Assembly (NCBI RefSeq): GCF_031877795.1
Contig: NC_133971.1
Location: 208,501-272,500 of the forward strand
Direction: 5' to 3'
DNA: 64,000 bases
Source of the DNA: Strix aluco
Lineage: Eukaryota; Chordata; Aves; Strigiformes; Strigidae
How positions within the stretch are numbered: the stretch's first letter is position 1; each line of letters starts with the position of its first letter. Below are positions 24,071-34,885 of the stretch, piece by piece. The notes below the pieces were generated by a model. That model was not told the origin of the DNA, made no database searches, and saw nothing but the letters and a program-made list of their open reading frames with translations. The position numbers and the translations under genes were made by a program.

Positions 24071-25775
24071 CCACGTCCAGGCTGGGTTTTCGCCGCGTTC
24101 CCCCACGCCAGGGCGGGAGCACACGGAGCTGAGGGGAGGCTGGTTTTAGAGTGGTGCGAGTGATCTCCACACCGTGCGGGAGCACCCAGGGGCTGTGAAC
24201 AAATGGACCCTCCACGCAGGGCTGTCCCGTCCGCCCCGTGCTCACAGGGGCCGGAAGGGCACGAGGGGACAAGGCTCCCCCCACTCTGCAGAGGCAGAAC
24301 TGGAAAGAACTGAACTGGCTTCCTCCCCACACCAGTGCTCGTACTGGGAACACCAGCTCACACCTCACAGAGTGTCCAGCTGTGGCAGCGCTGCTGCTGC
24401 AGGACCCTGTGGGCACAGGACAAGACTCTGGTAGAACTTCAGTGAAGTAACGTGACTGTGCTTGTTTAACACACTTTGCTATTGATTTCAAATTGAACCA
24501 TCCTCCACATCAAATCCTTCCCTTTTGTTCTGAAAATCCCAGTTATTTTCCTTTGCTGTGTAGTGACCTTTCCAGAACTGCTCCCCCAGCGCTAGCTGCA
24601 CTGGAGGATGGGGAAATTGCTGGTGTAGACTGTGAAGCTGTGACCGTGGCTCCCAAGCAAAGAAGACTCCTGGGGGCCCCTGAAGGTCTCGGTTCCCATC
24701 AGAGGACGAGCAGACCCCTGACCTGGGCTTGCTTGCAGCAGACTGGAAAAGACTGCCGCAGCCGCAGGGGACTCCAAGGAAAGCTGCCCCTTTCCAGCTC
24801 CCAACAAAAGCGGGGTAACCCTGGGAAAGGGGCTCCCTCATGCCTTATTCCTGGGAAGGAAGCCAAGCCCCCTGATGAAGGCAGTGAGGAAGGAGCTGCT
24901 CCTGTCCCCATGGGTGCTGCAGCGCTGGGCAGGCTCCTGCTGCCGACAGCTTACGGGCGTTTAAACCCCCGACAGAACTAGAAAACGTCCTGGGTCACCC
25001 CTTCCCACCCCTGCAACAGGAAGGTGCTTGGGGATCACGCCCAAGACGAGCACATTCAGAGCAGGATTTCTGACAAGCTTTAAGCGTGTTGTTAAACTCT
25101 TCCCGCCACCACAGCGCAACGTCGCGGCCGCCCTTCTCTGTCCTCAAGGAAGGGCGCAGTCGGGGTGAGCAGCCCCAGGAGCAACCCCAGCTGTGCGTCT
25201 TGCCGAGTGCTTCACCGGCGGGAGCAGAATCTGCTGTGGGGGGGTGGCAGGGAGAGGTGTGTTCCAGCCCCCAGGTATAGAAGCGGGACAGTGGCTGCAG
25301 GACAGACAGAACCCCCCGAGCCCCTGAAACGCGCTGATCCCGGCCTCCCGCAGCAGCTGGGGCCTTGGCACCCGCTCAACTTCTCCTGCATGTCTGGGAA
25401 AACGGTGAAGCGGGAGCGGGGCTGAGGCTGGAATGAGCGGGGGGTTGCAGAACCTCCCAGCACCAATTCCCGTTGGCTTCAGAGCCCAGCCCGGAGTCAC
25501 AGGTACAGGAGGCAGTGCTGGAGGTGCCAGGGCAGCTGCGCAAGGCTGGTTTGCTTTTCTGTGGACACCTGAAGAACGGAGACATCACGCCTTGGTGCTG
25601 ACTCAACAAGACCTTTTCACACAGGCTGGGCAGCGGCTCCTGTGGCAGCAGCGGATGCAGCAACTGCCTCCCCGCCCCCGTCCTGGCTGCGAGCTGGGAG
25701 CTCAAGCACGGAACTGCCCGGCCTCTGCCTGCGACCCCAGGAGCCCCGCGGGCACCCCGTTCTCAAATGACACAA
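24071..25775. other. Intergenic DNA downstream of GRHPR, nothing recognised
   Basis: GC-rich sequence lies between the family C LTR and the probable GRHPR cleavage site. ORFs on both strands overlap and have GC-driven composition. No RNA gene or repeat was recognised. Confidence 0.45.
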
Positions 25776-25797
25776 CATGACACATTCACTGCTTCTC

Positions 25798-25803
25798 TTT
25801 AAT
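25798..25803 (-). terminator. GRHPR: GRHPR polyadenylation signal (ATTAAA)
   Basis: The minus strand reads ATTAAA here, 115 nt past the GRHPR stop codon. It is followed by a TG-rich stretch (TGTCATGTTGTGTC) at about 25790-25765 that suits a downstream element. This gives a short 3' UTR of about 140 nt. No AATAAA is closer. Confidence 0.65.
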
Positions 25804-25918
25804 GGCTACGGAGCCGTTCCCCCACCAGGCACCGCGGTGCTGCTGCAGAGGTGAGGAGGCACCGGGGGGATGGCGCGGCGAGGCTTCTCTGGGGGGAGGC
25901 ACTGCCCAGCTGTGCCCG

Positions 25919-28900
25919 TCACAGCAGCAGCTCGTGGGGCATGGGCTCCCCACGCAGCCCGGCCAGCAGGTTGTTGGCCGCCAGCACGGCCATGGTGGTC
26001 CTCGTGGCATACGTGGCACTCCCAATGTGTGGCAGAATCACTGCAAGGGAACAGGGAGGGTTACTTGCTCGTTTCTTACCTTCGCCGACCTCTCGCAGCC
26101 TCTTTCCAGGGTCTTCCCACGGCAGGACAACTGCGTCTGCACCAGCCATGGCTCCATCAGGAGCTGATGTCAGACACGAAGCATGAAACAAAACCATCAG
26201 CTGCTGAGGACTGGGAAAGACGTCTGACCAACGGCTAAAACTGAGCTGTTTTTCAAGTCCTCCGGGCCAAAGACAGACGGCCAGAAGTGGATCCTCCTTT
26301 CTGCATTCAGGCATGGTCCCCACCGTCCCGCACAACCCCAGTCGGTGACGGATGTGAAACACTATTCCTGTGGCAGGTGGAGGCACAGGGAAATCCGTGC
26401 ACTGCTGCCCGATGGCCACCCGGCTTCAGGAGGTTCTGACAGGCACCAATCAACACCCACTGGGGCAAGAGCCTGAGGGCTGTTGTGGAACACCGTGTTC
26501 TAGAGACCCCTGGTTCACCCCTGAGAGGCACAAACAGCCCCTGCCAAACAGAGCTGGCACGCTGCAGGATGGTCAGGGCAGGGATTTTTATCCTCCTGTG
26601 TGAAAAGGCTCCTTCTACACCACGCAGAGGAATGAGCCAGAGCTGCTTTAGTGGTAAATTATTATCACGTTAGTGGAGCGTGCTTGCCCAAGGTATGGAT
26701 AAGAGCCCGCACTGCAATCTCCGCTGGTTTTACAACAGGGAGTATCTACGGGCAGCGCAGGAGCCTCAACACCCGACATGTGCCACCCTGGGGGGAGGAG
26801 GCTCTGCCAAGGGCTGCGGGGCCAGGGCCACGCAGGTCCCTTCTACCCCCCGTTGAGAACCAGCCCGGGCTCCTTGTTCACTGTGACAGTCGTGTCAACA
26901 CTCCTTCCTGCTCTACTTAAACTGTGTTCCTCCAGCTGCTGAAACTATTTGGCAGTTTGGGGTGAAATCTGTGAATAGTTTCAGAATCAAAGCCTCATTC
27001 CTGTGAAAATAAATACATTATGTATTTATTTAATACATAATACATTATGTATTTATTTTTGTCTTGCTTGGTGTTGTTCCAGAGCTCTAAGATCTCTGAA
27101 GTCCTGCAAGTACTTCCAGAAAGTCTCTGCTTTTATCATTTCTCACACTACTATGGGAACCAAAGCAAACAAATAAAAAATAATAGTTTTTAGCAACAAG
27201 ACAATCAAAGCAACAACTTGTGTTCCAGAAGTGGACACTCAGTCATGGGCAGCTCCAAATTTTCACGGATGTCTCTATGGTTTCTTTACAAGGCAGACTC
27301 TTCCTACTCCAAAAACCTCACCCTGGAGAGCACAGGCTGCTGCCACCCACGCAGCTGCTGCGGTGCTCTGCCCCTGCCAGTGCAGACGCGTGGCAGAGCT
27401 CATGCCAGGGCGTGGACTGAGCAGCCGAGGCACTCGAGGATGCTGGAGGAAGCGGTGCTGGCCCGGCTCGTGCCTCCAGCTCTCGGCAGGGTTGGCCATG
27501 CCGGCGAAGCCAAGCGCTCAGGTGGGAACAGGCACCACCTGGCCGCTGCGCCGGCCGTGGGTCGCAGGCCGTGGTGGAGGTTTATTTTCTAACCAGAAAG
27601 CAGAGCCTCCTCCGTGTCGCATTTCTTTCTCTGTTCTGCCTCGAGGGGTACAAGCGAGCCAGTTTGGCTCATGTCCCAGTAAGTCCCACTCAGGAACTGG
27701 CCTGACCCACGCGCTCCCTGTCCGGAGAGGCGAGGGAAGCTCCTGGCCAAGTTCCCCACTGAAGGGCAGACGAGGGAAGGCAGCGAACAGGCCAGGAGCT
27801 GTCCCAAACTCGTGCCAGGCCTGTGGGGATGGAGCTGCGCCGGTGCACGGCAAGGCCATGGGAACAGCAAGGATCCCAGGAAAACAGCCGGGGCTGCCAA
27901 CATCGCCCAGCCGCACGGGGCAGCTCCCAGCCTTCTGGAGATCGCCGGTAAAACAGCAGCGTTCGTCTCCTGGCCGCAGGCTGCAGGCGCTCCCGCCTCT
28001 GCTCCAGCAGCCGGGCAGTGCTGAAGCGCCGCAGCAGCTGAGCGAGCCTCTCCTAACCAGCCTTCCTCTCCTGACCAAACCTCCTCTGCAGGAGACACGC
28101 ACTTAGTCCCGGGACCAGCACCCTCCTACCTGTCTGACGCCCATTAATACCCAAAACCAGGCTGCCTGAGCTGGCCGGGATCCACCTTCCTCGTGGCAGT
28201 TGCCTTGGGCTGTCCAGGGGATGCAGCAAGACCATCTGCAAAGAACCCTCTGCTCATCCCGCAGGGCCAGCACTTGCTGGCCTCTTCAGCTCGGGACTGT
28301 CTGATTTCCTGACAGCTGCGGGGAACGCAGAAGCCAGGACAGGGCCGGCTCCTAAACGAGCTGTGTGACATGCTGAACCTGCGCCCGGCAGCCCAGCGCA
28401 CAGGGATGGGCAAGCTGGCGAGCGCTGCCGCGGCCACAGCTCTCCCGAGGCCAAGATTGCTCCAGGCAGACTCAGCGCCCAGGTTTTTACCCACACGGGA
28501 AACTTTTTTAGCAGAATATATGCCCAGGAGGTTACGCCAGACCTTGGCAGGGCACGATCAGGGATTTAGTTTCCCATCCAGGCACGTGCTGGTATCAGAA
28601 TTTCACCCCATGCCTTGGCCCGTCAAGTGGAGATCCACCAGGAAGGTGTTAAGAAAGGAGCCGATCTCAACTGCCTTTGGGAGAATTAAAATACCTCCCA
28701 CCCTTGTTTTACATCACCACCCTCTAGCAGCTCCTGCTTTGCATGGTGGCTACCTAGTCATCTTAAATACACCTGACTGCGCCGTCATTCCGCGTTCCAG
28801 TGCCTGTTCGCCCCGCGGGCTCACGGGGAGTGGGACTCCTTGTCACAGCCGCCTGCGGGTCCCCGCCGCGCACACGGGAGGCCCCTGAGGCGTGGGCTGC

Positions 28901-31900
28901 CAGAGTGGGGCGGGGGCTTGGCCGCCCCATGGACACTCACCGCAGTTCTTGAGGGAGAGCAGAGGGTGGTCAGCAGGCAGCGGCTCCGGCGTCGTGACGT
29001 CCAGGCCTGCCGCGGCAATCTGGCCATGGGCCAGCGCGTCGTACAGGTCATCCTGGTTCACCACGGCCCCCCTGGCAAACGCAGAGGGAGAGGCCCGTGA
29101 CGCTGCTGAGCGGCCCCGTGGCCTCCCAGGGGTGTGCACCCAGGCCACGGGCCACGTGGCACGGGCTGGGCGGTGGCACCCCCACGTCCCTGGGGCTGCT
29201 GGAGCGGAGCTGGGACCCTCCTCCCAGCGCAAGGAGCTGCCCCTGCTCCAGCTCCAGCTGCCCGGCCGCGTGGGGAGAGCCCGGGGGTCCCAGCCGGGCC
29301 AGACGGGTTCTCCCCTGCCCCGTGCAGGGGACAGGGCTGCGGTTACCTGCTCGTGTTGATGAACACAGAGGTCTTCTTCATTCTGCCGAAGAAATCCTTG
29401 TTGCACATTCCCTGGGTGGCCGGAGTCAAAGCACATGTCACCACGATGAAGTCTGACTCCTGGGCCAGCCTGGTGAGGGGGGCTGAGCGGGGGAGCACAG
29501 GTCACAGCTCTGCTCAGGGGCTCTGCTCACCAACACACCTCAGACACCCCTCTGGTCCGCAGGGCTCGCCCTCGTCCGGCCAACCCTTCCCCGCAGAGCG
29601 GGAGGCACAAGGACCAGCAAACACCCAACGGGAACCACGCATGTTCCTACAGACACTACTGCGGCCTTTTCTATCGCTTCTGAAATAAAATCAAGCGAAG
29701 GGGAATCCAGCGATGCTTCAGCTGTCTGTCCCAGAGGAGGCTCTGGTTCGTATTTCATGTTTAGAGAGCAAAATACAGCGGCAGCAGTCTATACCAGCAT
29801 TAAATCTCTCTATACAGTACCTACAGGTAAGGACTTGTGCCACTTTCGCTCCTGGAGGTGAGAGGAACGTGCAAGGCGCAAGACAAGTTCTGCCAGTGAC
29901 TTTGTGTAAAAATGTGCTGGCTTTGGAGCAAAAAGTTAGCATTTGGTGGAAGTCTTGGGACTGTAACAGGGTCCCAGAAAAGTCCCGTTCAGCAGGTAAG
30001 AGACATTCCCAGGCCGGGCTGGATGGTGACATCCATTTCAAAGCAGGAGGTTAAAGCTGATACTTGTTCTCAGCAGCTGAGGTCTCCCCCCAGTGAAGAT
30101 CTGCACCGGCCTCAGCCCCCCCTCTCCTCCCCGCAGGACATCTCGGGGCCGCCACCACTTCCCCCTCCCTCCCTGCTGGGATCCCCTTCCTCCTGGGAGA
30201 GAAACGAGCTGGAAACCGCAGATGGACAGGGCAGATGCGGCAGGTACAGACACCTCGCTGTGCTCCGCGCCCCAATGGGCGGATGACCGCCCGCCACCAC
30301 TCACCGAACTCGGCCCCGAACTCCGCAGCAGCCTCTGGGTTGGGGCGACTGCCGGCGTACAAAAACTTCCTGACCCCGAATGGCTTCAGGCGGCGGGCAA
30401 CGGCCTGTCCTAGGGGCGAGAGGGAAGGCTGTCTGTCCCGCAGCGACCAGTGCTGGGCCGCGGGGTCTGTCGGGCCTCCCTGGGTGCTCTGTCCTCCCAG
30501 GGTGGGGGTCTCTGCTGCTCCTCCCGAACTCCCCGACAGGGACACTGCGGAAGGGGAGCCGCAGGGCGTGGGGCCTGCAGCCAGCCTGGGCAGCAAAGCG
30601 GAAAGCGAGGAGGGAAACAGCCGCCTGCTGACAAAGTCCACAGCGGGACGACGAGCAGCGCGTCACCCTGGACTTTGTCAGGGCATTTCTTTAACTGAAG
30701 ATCGGGAGGACGACGTCCAGTTTGCTGTGGTGTTCAGACACAGTGGATGCGTGTGAATGCTTTAAACTTTTACACTCTTGTAGAAGAATTTTAAATGTAA
30801 CCTCAGGTATATTTTAAATAAATAGATTTTAAGGCCTGGTGAAATGTGTTCAGGACTGAGCGATGCTGTAACGTTACCAAGGCAACCGGAACGCTGCTCA
30901 ACAGGCCTGGAAAGTGTCCTTAGCCTGCTGCTTGGATAGCCTCAGCCCAAGGCTGGTTTAAATCCCAGTCAAGCTAATCCTAGAGAGACAGTTTTAACAA
31001 AGGATGATTAATTGACTAAACACAGGTGCTTTGCTAGATTAAGAGAATTCAGTATATAGAAACTGCTTGTTCTACCTAAGCTTTTAATAGAACATCTTGA
31101 GTTTTTTCTCAGAAGTCTAAAGGTGAGTTATGATGAAGATTGTTTAAGAAGATAAGTAACCGTGATGAGCAAAGACTGCATCAGTGAGCAGTGGCGTCAG
31201 AAGAAGAACTGGAACGGAACAATGAGAACTAGCTGAGGCTGTGGAATATAATGGACTTTTGAAATTGATGAAGAGTTAAGAACTGAGAGTTCCTGGGAAA
31301 ACACCAAAGACTTTTTGTAAATGTTACATAGAATCATAGATATAGACGGTGCTTTTTGTCAGCCGCTGCCACTCATTGAGGTGATGGCCCAACTCTGAGC
31401 TGTTAATAAACCCAGCCTAGAGATACCCACAGTCAGGCGAAATTTAACACTCTCCCTGATCGCTGTTCAGAGAGGCTCCGCGCAGCTCTCCCTGTTGTTC
31501 TCACATTTTACAGAGGTGAGCACCGGGGACACCCCCAAACCCACCCTGCCACCGCTGGGGACACACAAACCTGGCGCCTGACCTGCACTTACCAATTCTG
31601 CCCAGGCCTATGATGCCCACCGTGCTATTGGACAGGCCGTAGCCACACATCCATAAGGGCTTCCACGTCGTCCAGCCGCCGCTACCAGAGAGAGCCAGAC
31701 AGGAGCAGGGGTCAGGCAGCAGCGGGGGCGAGCTTGTAGCCCAGCCTGGCGTTTGGGCAAGCTCTCCAGAGAGCACAGCACCCGACAGACCACCTCACGG
31801 CCTCCCTCCCCTCAGTTCCGAGCCACCTCGGGGGTCTCCGGCAGGAATCCACCTGGGCCTCGTGCGCTCAGCAGCTGCTGCCCTGGGACTGGTTGAATTC

Positions 31901-33173
31901 AGGCACCACTCAGCGCAGCCCCAGCACTGCTGCCACCCCTGTGCCCCGGCCGGACCCTCCGCACGGGCCGTCCTCGAGGGGTCCACGGTGGCCTCGCGTG
32001 TCCCCTCCCTCGGGGGCTCCTCCTCATGCAGCCGGGGCAGTGCTGCTGCTCCCGCAGCCCCCCAGAGCCTCGGAACCGCAGGGGACCCCACCTCGGCCTG
32101 AGAGCGCCCGGGACAAGCCGGGTGAGGCTGCGGGGGCCTGCTCTGTCCGAGCCGGTACTCACGTCTTGACCTGCTCAGCCGCCTCGGGCAGCCGCCGGCA
32201 GGCAGCCAGCAGCAGGGCCACGGAGAGCTCCGCGGTGGCGTCGGTCAGCACGTCGGGGGTGTACCCCACGCGGATCCCCCTGCAAGGCAACCACAGGCCC
32301 CTGGGGCAACGCCGCCGGCCCCGGAGTGCCACCGCCAGATTTCCGGGCGAGGTGCTGAAGCTGCACCTCGTCTGGGCGCAGGAAGACCCCCCCGCGAGTC
32401 CTCAGCCCCCCACCGCGGGCTCTGCCCGGCGCGGCCGCGGGGGGGTCACCCCAGCCGAGCCAAGGGCTCCTCCGGGCCCAGTGGGGCTGGGGGTGGCCCC
32501 GGGCACACCGCAGCAGGTGGGAGGTGCGGGTCACAGACCCCATCCGGACCCCGGTCCTCCCGCCGGGCCCCTCCCGCAGCGAGCAGGACGAGCCCCGGGC
32601 CGCTCCCGCTGCTGCCGCCCCGTCCCCGGCGGCGTTACCGCTTCTTGATCTCGTCCAGGGCCAGGTGGTCGAACCCCACGGACATGGTGCTGATGACTTT
32701 CAGGCCGGGCCCTGCAAGACACCACCAGCATCTGGCTGCTCGGGGGGGGCCGGGGGGGACTGGGAATGGACGGAACGGGACCAGGAGGGACCGGGAGGGG
32801 ATGAGAGGGGACGGGGAATGGACAGGAGGGGACGGGGAAGGGACCGGGAATGGACGGGAGGGGAGGGACCGTGAGGGGCCGGGGCCGCAGCCCGCACCCA
32901 CCGGCGGCCTCCAGCACCTCGCGGTCGATGCGGTCGGACAGGAGGCAGAGCAGCCCGCGCGTCCCCGCCACCCCCGACAGCAGCTCGGCCCGCGGCACAG
33001 GCTCCTCCGAGTCCCACAGCTGGACGCGGCACCTGCGGCGGGAGCGCGGCCCGTCACCGCCGGCCCCGGCCCCGCGATCCGCCCGGCCCGGCCCGGCCCC
33101 GCGCTCACCCGCCGGCCTGGGACAGCACCCGCAGCCCCTCGGCCGGGATCCGCCGCGTCACGAACACCGACAT
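25919..33173 (-). CDS. GRHPR: GRHPR, glyoxylate reductase/hydroxypyruvate reductase, 9 coding exons
   Basis: A cytosolic D-2-hydroxyacid dehydrogenase that reduces glyoxylate to glycolate and hydroxypyruvate to D-glycerate with NAD(P)H; loss of the human enzyme causes primary hyperoxaluria type 2. Minus-strand exons: 33173-33109, 33032-32902, 32711-32639, 32279-32163, 31681-31593, 30409-30305, 29482-29347, 29071-28941, 26040-25919. All have GT-AG junctions, and the frame closes to 322 aa (human 328) ending at TGA 25921-25919. Visible motifs: start [13 protein letters not shown], substrate-loop region [18 protein letters not shown], dinucleotide-binding GLGRIG, and the catalytic triad region as Arg in NTSRGAVV, Glu in TTPEPLP and His in LPHIGSAT. 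The start is the family-conserved Met; the frame stays open upstream to 33356, but that stretch is only Gly/Pro-rich CpG-island translation. The human MRPVRLM prefix is absent. Confidence 0.96.
26041..28940 (-). other. GRHPR intron 8 (2.9 kb)
   Basis: The largest GRHPR intron has a GTGAGT donor and a CTTGCAG acceptor. It contains an AT-rich palindromic repeat at 27007-27058 and is otherwise GC-rich. A 291-codon plus-strand ORF (27231-28106) overlaps several long ORFs on the other strand and looks like a by-product of composition. No embedded gene is supported. Confidence 0.7.
27007..27058. repeat. AT-rich palindrome with a 27-bp-spaced direct repeat
   Basis: AAATAAATACAT and its exact reverse complement ATGTATTTATTT flank a single T (27007-27031). 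An 18-bp piece of this, tacattatgtatttattt, recurs 27 bp later (27041-27058). The whole can fold as a hairpin or cruciform. Confidence 0.8.
30779..31449 (+). mobile_element. Possible solo LTR in GRHPR intron 5
   Basis: A 671-bp unit with TG...CA ends (TGTAGAAGAA to AATTTAACA) lies antisense in intron 5 and is flanked by ctct on both sides (30775-30778 and 31450-31453). It is AT-rich, unlike the surrounding intron. It has a TATA-like AGTATATAGAA near 31051 and an AATAAA at 31405-31410 close to its 3' end. A 4-bp duplication and this layout fit a gamma-type ERV LTR. A 4-bp match is weak evidence, and there is no second copy here to fix the ends. Confidence 0.45.
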
Positions 33174-33450
33174 GGCCGCGCCGACCCGCCGGAACCGCCC
33201 CGCTCCCCCGCCCCAGCCCCCCACCGGCCCCGCCCACGGCCCCCGCCCACCGCCCACGGCCACGCCCCCCCCCCCGCGCGGCGGGACGGGGCCAGCGCCG
33301 CGCACACGCTTGTCGGGGGCCGCGGGGGGCCGGGGGGGGCGGTAGCTCCCGCCCATCCGAGGCGCTGCTGGGGGCCTCCCTCAGGGCGGCCCCTCACACG
33401 CAGCCGCCCCCCCCCGGCTGGCGCAGGGCCCACGGCCCCAAGGCCTAGGT
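32150..33450. promoter_or_regulatory. GRHPR: CpG island over the GRHPR 5' end
   Basis: Dense CpG and very high GC span GRHPR exons 1-4 and about 280 bp upstream of the start codon. No TATA or clear CCAAT box was seen just upstream of the ATG; G/C-box-like runs dominate (33230-33430). It is presumably a housekeeping-type promoter with dispersed start sites. The CR1 element starts directly upstream at about 33507. Confidence 0.7.
32735..32882. repeat. G-rich degenerate minisatellite in GRHPR intron 2
   Basis: Almost the whole 190-bp intron 2 consists of degenerate GGGA/GGAC/GGAAT units on the plus strand, such as repeats of ggacgggaatggac with an 8-G run at the start. The GRHPR transcript carries the C-rich strand. 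G-quadruplex potential is evident on the template strand. Confidence 0.75.
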
Positions 33451-33506
33451 CGGGCTCAGCGCCGGGGGACGGGTCCGGGGGTACCCGGAGTGTGCGGGGA
33501 CACGAG

Positions 33507-34010
33507 AGGATCACGGAGTCACGGCATCATGGAATGGTTTGCGTTGGGACGGACCCAAAGCCCACCCCGTCCCACCCCCCTGCCCCGGGCAGGGACACCT
33601 TCCACTAGCCCAGGTTGCCCAAAGCCCTGTCCAACCTGGCCTTGAACCCTTCCAGGGAGGGGGCAGCCACAGCTTCTCTGGGCAACCTGTGCCAGGGCCT
33701 CACCCCCCTCACAGGGAACAATTTCTGCCTGATAGCTCATCTAAATCTATCACTCTCCACTTGGGCATGGAGCCATTGACCACAACTCTTTGGGTGCAAC
33801 CACCCAGCCAGTTCCTGATCCCCTGAGGGGTCCATCCATCAAACCCACCTCTCTCAATTTAGAGATGAGGATGTCATGTGGGACAGTGTCAGATGCTTTG
33901 CACAAGTCCAGACAGATGACGTCAGTGGCTCTTCCCTTACCCACCGGCGCTGTAACCCCGTTGTAGGTCACCAAATCCATCAGGCACGATTTGCCATCAG
34001 TGAAGCCACA
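33507..34010 (-). mobile_element. CR1 LINE fragment, internally deleted
   Basis: Read on the minus strand, the distal part encodes reverse-transcriptase remnants ([19 protein letters not shown] and following) typical of CR1 ORF2. It then jumps at about 33750 to the classic CR1 3' region ([11 protein letters not shown]-like coding and the GGGCTTTGGGCAACCTG segment). The element ends at 33507 with the degenerate octamer tail seen here as gaggatcacggagtcacgg. About 1 kb of ORF2 normally between these parts is missing. The reading frame contains stops and the element is dead. It lies about 330 bp upstream of the GRHPR start codon. Confidence 0.85.
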
Positions 34011-34760
34011 TCCCATCGCCCATCCTAAGCCCAGCCTGTGTAGGATGAGAGGGGGGAAGGGTGGGTTGGATCCTGGAGTGGGAGATGGGACCTTTCCACA
34101 GGCCTTTCGGAGATCAGTACCTCTGCTGATTTGGGGTGGGGGCTGCCGGTCCCCAGAGGTGGAGCAGTGGTGGGCGACGGAGGATCCACCCGCGGGCAGG
34201 CGTCTGCGCCCCCGCCCGTCTGTCCCCTGCTCGGCTCCTGCAGGCTGCCTGGGGACCGATGTCTGCAACAGTCCCGCAGGGCTTTCAGTAGAATTTTTAA
34301 ACCTGAGATGATGCTTTAATAAAATCTGGCTGGACTCTTGTAGATGTCGATGTGCTGGTGGGTCAGGGAAGCATAGCAGGCAAAGGGATGGACAGAGGGG
34401 ACAAGCTGGGTGTATCCTCTGTCAGTTGTTCACACGCGTGTGTGTGTGTGCAGGGACACACGCCAGTGCAGGGCCCAGCAGCCCTCGGTGCTGGGGACAC
34501 CCCGGTCTGGACGAGGTGTACAGCCATACACACATGCACATGTATACTCGCATATGTTGATGTGGGTTTCTTCTGACTTTTTTTCAAATTCCTCACAACA
34601 TCAGCGTGTTATTGTGGTGTCTTCTCTGGAACTGGAGGAGGGGCTACTACCAAATATTTCAAACTATGGCAGTGAACTCTGTCCATCATCGCGGCGGTAA
34701 TTTCATACCTTGTACCAGCTGTAATGCTGTAACGTGGAATGCCATGCAATACCATCACCA
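34011..34760. other. Intergenic spacer between CR1 fragments
   Basis: Sequence beyond the recognisable CR1 reverse-transcriptase remnant; a small TG microsatellite (cgcgtgtgtgtgtgtg, about 34435-34452) lies inside. No gene or RNA was recognised. Part of 34010-34270 could be very diverged CR1. Confidence 0.4.
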
Positions 34761-34761
34761 C

Positions 34762-34885
34762 TCACAGATCACAGAATCACACAGAATCATCTGGGTTAGA
34801 AAGGCCCTTGAAGATCCTCCAGTCCAACCATGAACCTCACCCTGACTGTTCCCAACTCCACCAGATCCCTCAGTGCTCCTCGGCC
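34762..34885 (-). mobile_element. CR1 LINE 3'-end fragment
   Basis: The plus strand reads acagaatcacacagaatcat followed by ctgggttagaaaggcccttgaagatcct and the ccagtccaacc block. This is the reverse complement of a CR1 3' terminus with its octamer repeats. It is a short 5'-truncated copy, and the distal boundary is approximate. Confidence 0.8.

Noticed and set aside
27231-28106. 291-codon plus-strand ORF inside GRHPR intron 8
   Set aside because: GC-driven composition, overlapped by several long ORFs on the other strand, no domain, no splice or start context beyond chance.
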